Made by a program: the position numbers and the translations under genes. This document shows, piece after piece, positions 5,970 to 8,352 of a stretch of DNA of 8,352 nucleotides; position 1 is the first letter of the stretch, and every line of letters begins with the position of its first letter. The notes beneath the pieces were generated by a model. That model was not told where the DNA came from and made no database searches. It saw nothing but the letters and a program-made list of their open reading frames with translations. The stretch comes from Nitrospirota bacterium (GTDB lineage Bacteria > Nitrospirota > Nitrospiria > Nitrospirales > UBA8639). The stretch covers positions 722,446-730,797 of the forward strand of contig CP070628.1 in the NCBI GenBank assembly GCA_020355985.1, read 5' to 3'.

Positions 5970-6398
5970 ATGGGCAACAGTTTAAAAGGAACCAAAAGTC
6001 ACGAAAATTTGAAAGCGGCCTTTGCGGGTGAATCGCAAGCGAATCGTCGCTATCTGTACTTCGCGAAGCGGGCTGATATCGAAGGCTACACAGATATCGG
6101 TGGCCTCTTCCGAGACACGTCCGAGGCGGAAACCGGCCATGCCTTTGGGCATTTAGATTTCTTAAAAGAAGTTGGTGACCCAGCTACCGGCGTGCCCATC
6201 GGGAATACCGATGCCAACTTAAAAGCCGCGATAGAGGGTGAAACATATGAATACACCCAAATGTATCCCGGCATGGCAAAGACCGCCCGCGATGAAGGCT
6301 TTGAGGAATTGGCCGAATGGTTTGAAACCTTAGCCAAAGCCGAGCGTTCACATGCCAACCGTTTTACCAAAGGCCTTGAGTCACTGAATCAAGGATAA
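5970..6398 (+). CDS. Rubrerythrin, diiron domain only (no rubredoxin domain)
   Basis: A 142-aa cytoplasmic four-helix diiron protein of the rubrerythrin superfamily, expected to reduce hydrogen peroxide. Ligands expected of the site are visible in order: E21 ([18 protein letters not shown]), E54 and H57 ([11 protein letters not shown], ExxH), E91 and E94 (EGETYEY), and E125 and H128 ([10 protein letters not shown], ExxH). Classical rubrerythrins of about 190 aa carry a C-terminal rubredoxin domain with two CxxC motifs; here the protein stops after the second ExxH helix and contains no cysteine, as in sulerythrin-type proteins. Electrons must therefore come from a separate donor. It lies 11 nt after the PerR-like gene and upstream of an iron-sulfur protein gene, which suggests regulation by peroxide or iron and a possible donor. 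Confidence 0.93.
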   Translation: MGNSLKGTKSHENLKAAFAGESQANRRYLYFAKRADIEGYTDIGGLFRDTSEAETGHAFGHLDFLKEVGDPATGVPIGNTDANLKAAIEGETYEYTQMYPGMAKTARDEGFEELAEWFETLAKAERSHANRFTKGLESLNQG

Positions 6399-6422
6399 TG
6401 TTTGAATGATTGCAGGTCCCAC

Positions 6423-6565
6423 TTTCCTCCCCTTTGTAAGGGGAGGATGAAGGTGGGGGGAGAGGCGTGGCATCAAGCTCATGATGTCAATTTGAGAAAA
6501 AAAGACTTCATGTGCCAACTCAATATTTCTACCTCCCCTAACCCCTCCTTACAAAGGAGGGGAAA
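6423..6565. repeat. MITE-like element with inverted-repeat ends
   Basis: Two arms of about 40 nt in opposite orientation flank a spacer of about 65 nt. Left arm (6423-6463): CCTCCCCTT (6426-6434), TGT, AAGGGGAGG (6438-6446), then ATGAAGGTGGGGGGAG. Right arm (6531-6565) in reverse orientation: CCCCTCCTT, TGT, AAGGAGGGG, then a matching G-rich tail. Each arm is itself a perfect 9-bp hairpin with a 3-nt loop, and the whole can also fold end to end. The pattern resembles an abundant dispersed repeat seen in many environmental bacterial genomes, often mis-annotated as short peptides with PSLQRRG-like sequence. It fills most of the 233-bp gap between the rubrerythrin and iron-sulfur genes; no target-site duplication is obvious. 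Nothing else is visible in 6399-6631. Confidence 0.75.
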
Positions 6566-6631
6566 TGACACCATATCTATAATCAAATCCTCACGGTCCA
6601 CCAAGACAATTAATCAAAACTTCGTTTGGCC

Positions 6632-7906
6632 ATGCCGAAATTTGATTTAATCACTCCGGGTTGGAAGCGTTCCGATCTTGAAACGGAAACGTTACGGATT
6701 TTTGATATCTGTGACGGATGCCGCCGATGCTTCAACCTATGTCCATCGTTCACCACCCTGCTTGACAGTATTGACGATCACGAAAGCGATTTATCAAAAC
6801 TGACACCGCAAGATTTCGAAAAGGTCGAGCAGGAATGCTATTACTGCAAGCTCTGCTTCAATCACTGTCCCTATTCACCACCACATCAATACGATCTGGA
6901 TTTCCCTCGGTTGATGGCGGCATGGAAAAAACAACGGACGGCGGAAGGTGGAGCCACTTGGCGAGACAAACTCCTCATACAAACTGATCTCATAGGCAAA
7001 CTGGGCAGCTTCACCGCACCGCTCACGAATTGGGCCCTACGCACCCCATGGGTACGGGGTTTTGTAGAAACGATTGCAGGTGTCCATCAATCTCGACAGG
7101 TGCTGCCATTCCAATCAGAAACCTTTCCACAATGGTGGGAACGTCGGAAACCATCTGCGAAACCCTCAACACCAATTGGCAAAGTAGCCTTCTTTCCCAG
7201 TTGTTTAGTGACCTTTCAAGTCACGGATATCGGGAAAGCCGCGGTACAAATTTTGGAGAAGAATGGCATTGAGGTCGTGGTTCCACCTAATCAACAATGT
7301 TGTGGCATGCCTCGATTTGATCTAGGTGACACGGAAAGCATGCAACGTATCGCTGAAGCCCAATGCCAACAGTTCTTACCTTATGTGAATGAAGGGTATG
7401 ACATCGTGATTCCTGCCCCAAGCTGCAGCCTGATGTTCAAACGGGAATATCCGTACTTGAGGGCCACCCCTGAGATGACACGCCTAGCCGAAGGCACCTT
7501 TGATGTGTGCGAATATCTCATGCGCTTGAAACGTGAAAACAGGCTTTCGTTAGATTTTCCTCAGAACCCTGGTCGGGTGGCTTATCAAATTCCCTGTCAC
7601 CTTCGCGATCAAAACATTGGCTTTAAGTCTAAAGAAATAATGGAATTAACCGGCGCCAGCGTTCATCTAATCGAAAAGTGTTCCGGTCACGATGGCGCCT
7701 GGAGTGCCAAGAAAGAATTCTTTGATATGTCGATGAAGATTGCCAAGAAAGCCGTACGTGGAATCAAAGACGAAAAATTCGATGTTGTAGCATCCGATTG
7801 TCCCCTATCCGCACTTCAATTGGACCAGGCCCTCGATGCCCCACTTTCACATCCGGCACTGCATCCCATTCAAGTAGTTCGCAACGCCTATGGATTACTC
7901 TCATGA
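6632..7906 (+). CDS. GlpC/HdrD-like iron-sulfur protein (two 4Fe-4S, CCG domains)
   Basis: A 424-aa electron-transfer protein. Near the N-terminus are two ferredoxin-type clusters: CDGCRRCFNLCP (27-38, cysteines 27/30/33/37) and CYYCKLCFNHCP (69-80, cysteines 69/72/75/79). The C-terminal half has two cysteine-rich CCG-type regions: C191 with QCCG (222-225) and C265, then C322 with KCSG (349-352, second cysteine replaced by serine) and C390. This order matches GlpC, the HdrD-type heterodisulfide reductase subunit and related proteins. It has no membrane helix. No GlpA/GlpB or HdrABC partner is present; the neighbours are rubrerythrin and DUF3501, pointing to a different redox partner. ATG 6632 is preferred over an in-frame TTG at 6626; neither has a clear ribosome binding site. 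The last codons overlap the next gene by ATGA, so the two are translationally coupled. Confidence 0.88.
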   Translation: MPKFDLITPGWKRSDLETETLRIFDICDGCRRCFNLCPSFTTLLDSIDDHESDLSKLTPQDFEKVEQECYYCKLCFNHCPYSPPHQYDLDFPRLMAAWKKQRTAEGGATWRDKLLIQTDLIGKLGSFTAPLTNWALRTPWVRGFVETIAGVHQSRQVLPFQSETFPQWWERRKPSAKPSTPIGKVAFFPSCLVTFQVTDIGKAAVQILEKNGIEVVVPPNQQCCGMPRFDLGDTESMQRIAEAQCQQFLPYVNEGYDIVIPAPSCSLMFKREYPYLRATPEMTRLAEGTFDVCEYLMRLKRENRLSLDFPQNPGRVAYQIPCHLRDQNIGFKSKEIMELTGASVHLIEKCSGHDGAWSAKKEFFDMSMKIAKKAVRGIKDEKFDVVASDCPLSALQLDQALDAPLSHPALHPIQVVRNAYGLLS

Positions 7907-8352
7907 AACCGGTGACCCCACAGGAGCTGTTATCCGCGGCTAACTATGAGGAGCAACGTACGGAGATTCGTCGCAAGATTATCGAACGAAAGAAACGTCG
8001 ACGCATCACTGCTGGTGAATGCATCACGCTAGTATTTGAAAATCGAGAAACCGTGCTATTTCAAATTCAGGAAATGTTGCGAGCCGAACGCATTTTTGCT
8101 CCCGAGAAAATTCAAGAAGAATGTGATGTCTATAATGCCATTTTGCCTGGAACCGATGAATTAAGCGCAACACTCTATATCGAAATTACCGATCCCGAGA
8201 AAATTCAAGAACGCCTTGACTCCCTCAAAGGGATTGACAATCCTGATACCGTAGCTATCTGCATAGGGAGGGAGAAAATATTCGCAAACTTTGAGGACGG
8301 ACATAGTAACGAAGAAAAAATAAGTGCGGTGCACTTTGTTCGATTCATGGCT
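7903..8352 (+). CDS. DUF3501 family protein (3' partial)
   Basis: 150 codons are visible before the right edge, about three quarters of the usual family length of roughly 190-200 residues; no stop is reached. Start ATG 7903 overlaps the upstream TGA (ATGA). Features: basic helix YEEQRTEIRRKIIERKKRRR (15-34), the family core FENRETVLFQIQEMLRAERI (45-64), VYNAILPGTDELSATLYIEI (76-95) and the VHFVRF segment near the edge. The protein is probably soluble and cytoplasmic, with no signal peptide or metal-binding cysteine cluster. Function is unknown. As I recall, the family is often found next to rubrerythrin and a GlpC-like iron-sulfur protein, as here, which argues for a joint redox or oxidative-stress role. 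An exact 19-bp sequence occurs twice in the gene, at 8100-8118 and 8193-8211. Confidence 0.9.
   Translation, partial: MKPVTPQELLSAANYEEQRTEIRRKIIERKKRRRITAGECITLVFENRETVLFQIQEMLRAERIFAPEKIQEECDVYNAILPGTDELSATLYIEITDPEKIQERLDSLKGIDNPDTVAICIGREKIFANFEDGHSNEEKISAVHFVRFMA

Noticed and set aside
6402..6650. Open frame of 82 codons between the rubrerythrin and the Fe-S gene
   Set aside because: It is a translation of the inverted-repeat element (LCKGRM and PSLQRRG-like segments are typical artefacts of such repeats), starts with TTG without a ribosome binding site, and runs into the start of the Fe-S gene in another frame.
1..8352. CRISPR array, tRNA, rRNA, transposase or phage genes
   Set aside because: No regularly spaced direct repeats, no tRNA-like T-arm/anticodon pattern, no rRNA sequence and no recombinase, transposase or phage motif was found on either strand.

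Overview
The window is ordinary, gene-dense bacterial chromosome with medium GC content. It holds ten protein genes I can place in families (two cut by the window edges), plus one 30-codon gene with a very good ribosome binding site. The gene set and protein sequences look most like Nitrospirota, possibly a moderate-GC Nitrospira. That is recognition by eye with no marker gene present, so treat it as tentative.

Layout. Positions 2-1882 (+): the C-terminal part of a tandem nitroreductase-fold (SagB/ThcOx-like) oxidoreductase, then an AAG/Mpg-type 3-methyladenine DNA glycosylase 6 nt downstream. Positions 1883-2156 hold no gene, but include a stretch that can fold into an RNA stem followed by a strong intrinsic terminator, and a 16-bp inverted repeat. 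Positions 2157-2784 (+): a single-span 30-aa membrane peptide gene followed by a 159-aa four-helix membrane protein of the PuuD N-terminal (Urate_ox_N) type. A 26-bp perfect palindrome terminates this unit. Positions 2924-4281 (-): an old-yellow-enzyme ene-reductase preceded in its operon by a stand-alone Lrp/AsnC ligand-binding (RAM) domain protein. A 212-bp intergenic region separates this pair from the divergent + strand genes.

Positions 4494-8352 (+): a BtuF-like periplasmic-binding-fold protein without a signal peptide, then a Fur/PerR-type regulator, a rubrerythrin lacking its rubredoxin domain, a GlpC/HdrD-like protein with two 4Fe-4S motifs and CCG-type motifs, and a DUF3501 protein overlapping it by ATGA. 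The rubrerythrin and the iron-sulfur gene are separated by a MITE-like inverted-repeat element of about 150 bp.

The most interesting unit is 5445-8352. A 7-1-7 inverted repeat, the geometry of Fur/PerR operators, sits just before the perR-like gene, which is followed at once by the rubrerythrin. The inferred picture is a peroxide- or iron-responsive module in which a rubredoxin-less rubrerythrin may receive electrons through the iron-sulfur protein, with DUF3501 as a partner of unknown role. The components are known families; their joint function is, to my knowledge, not established. The second item worth attention is the 30-aa membrane peptide next to the PuuD-like protein.
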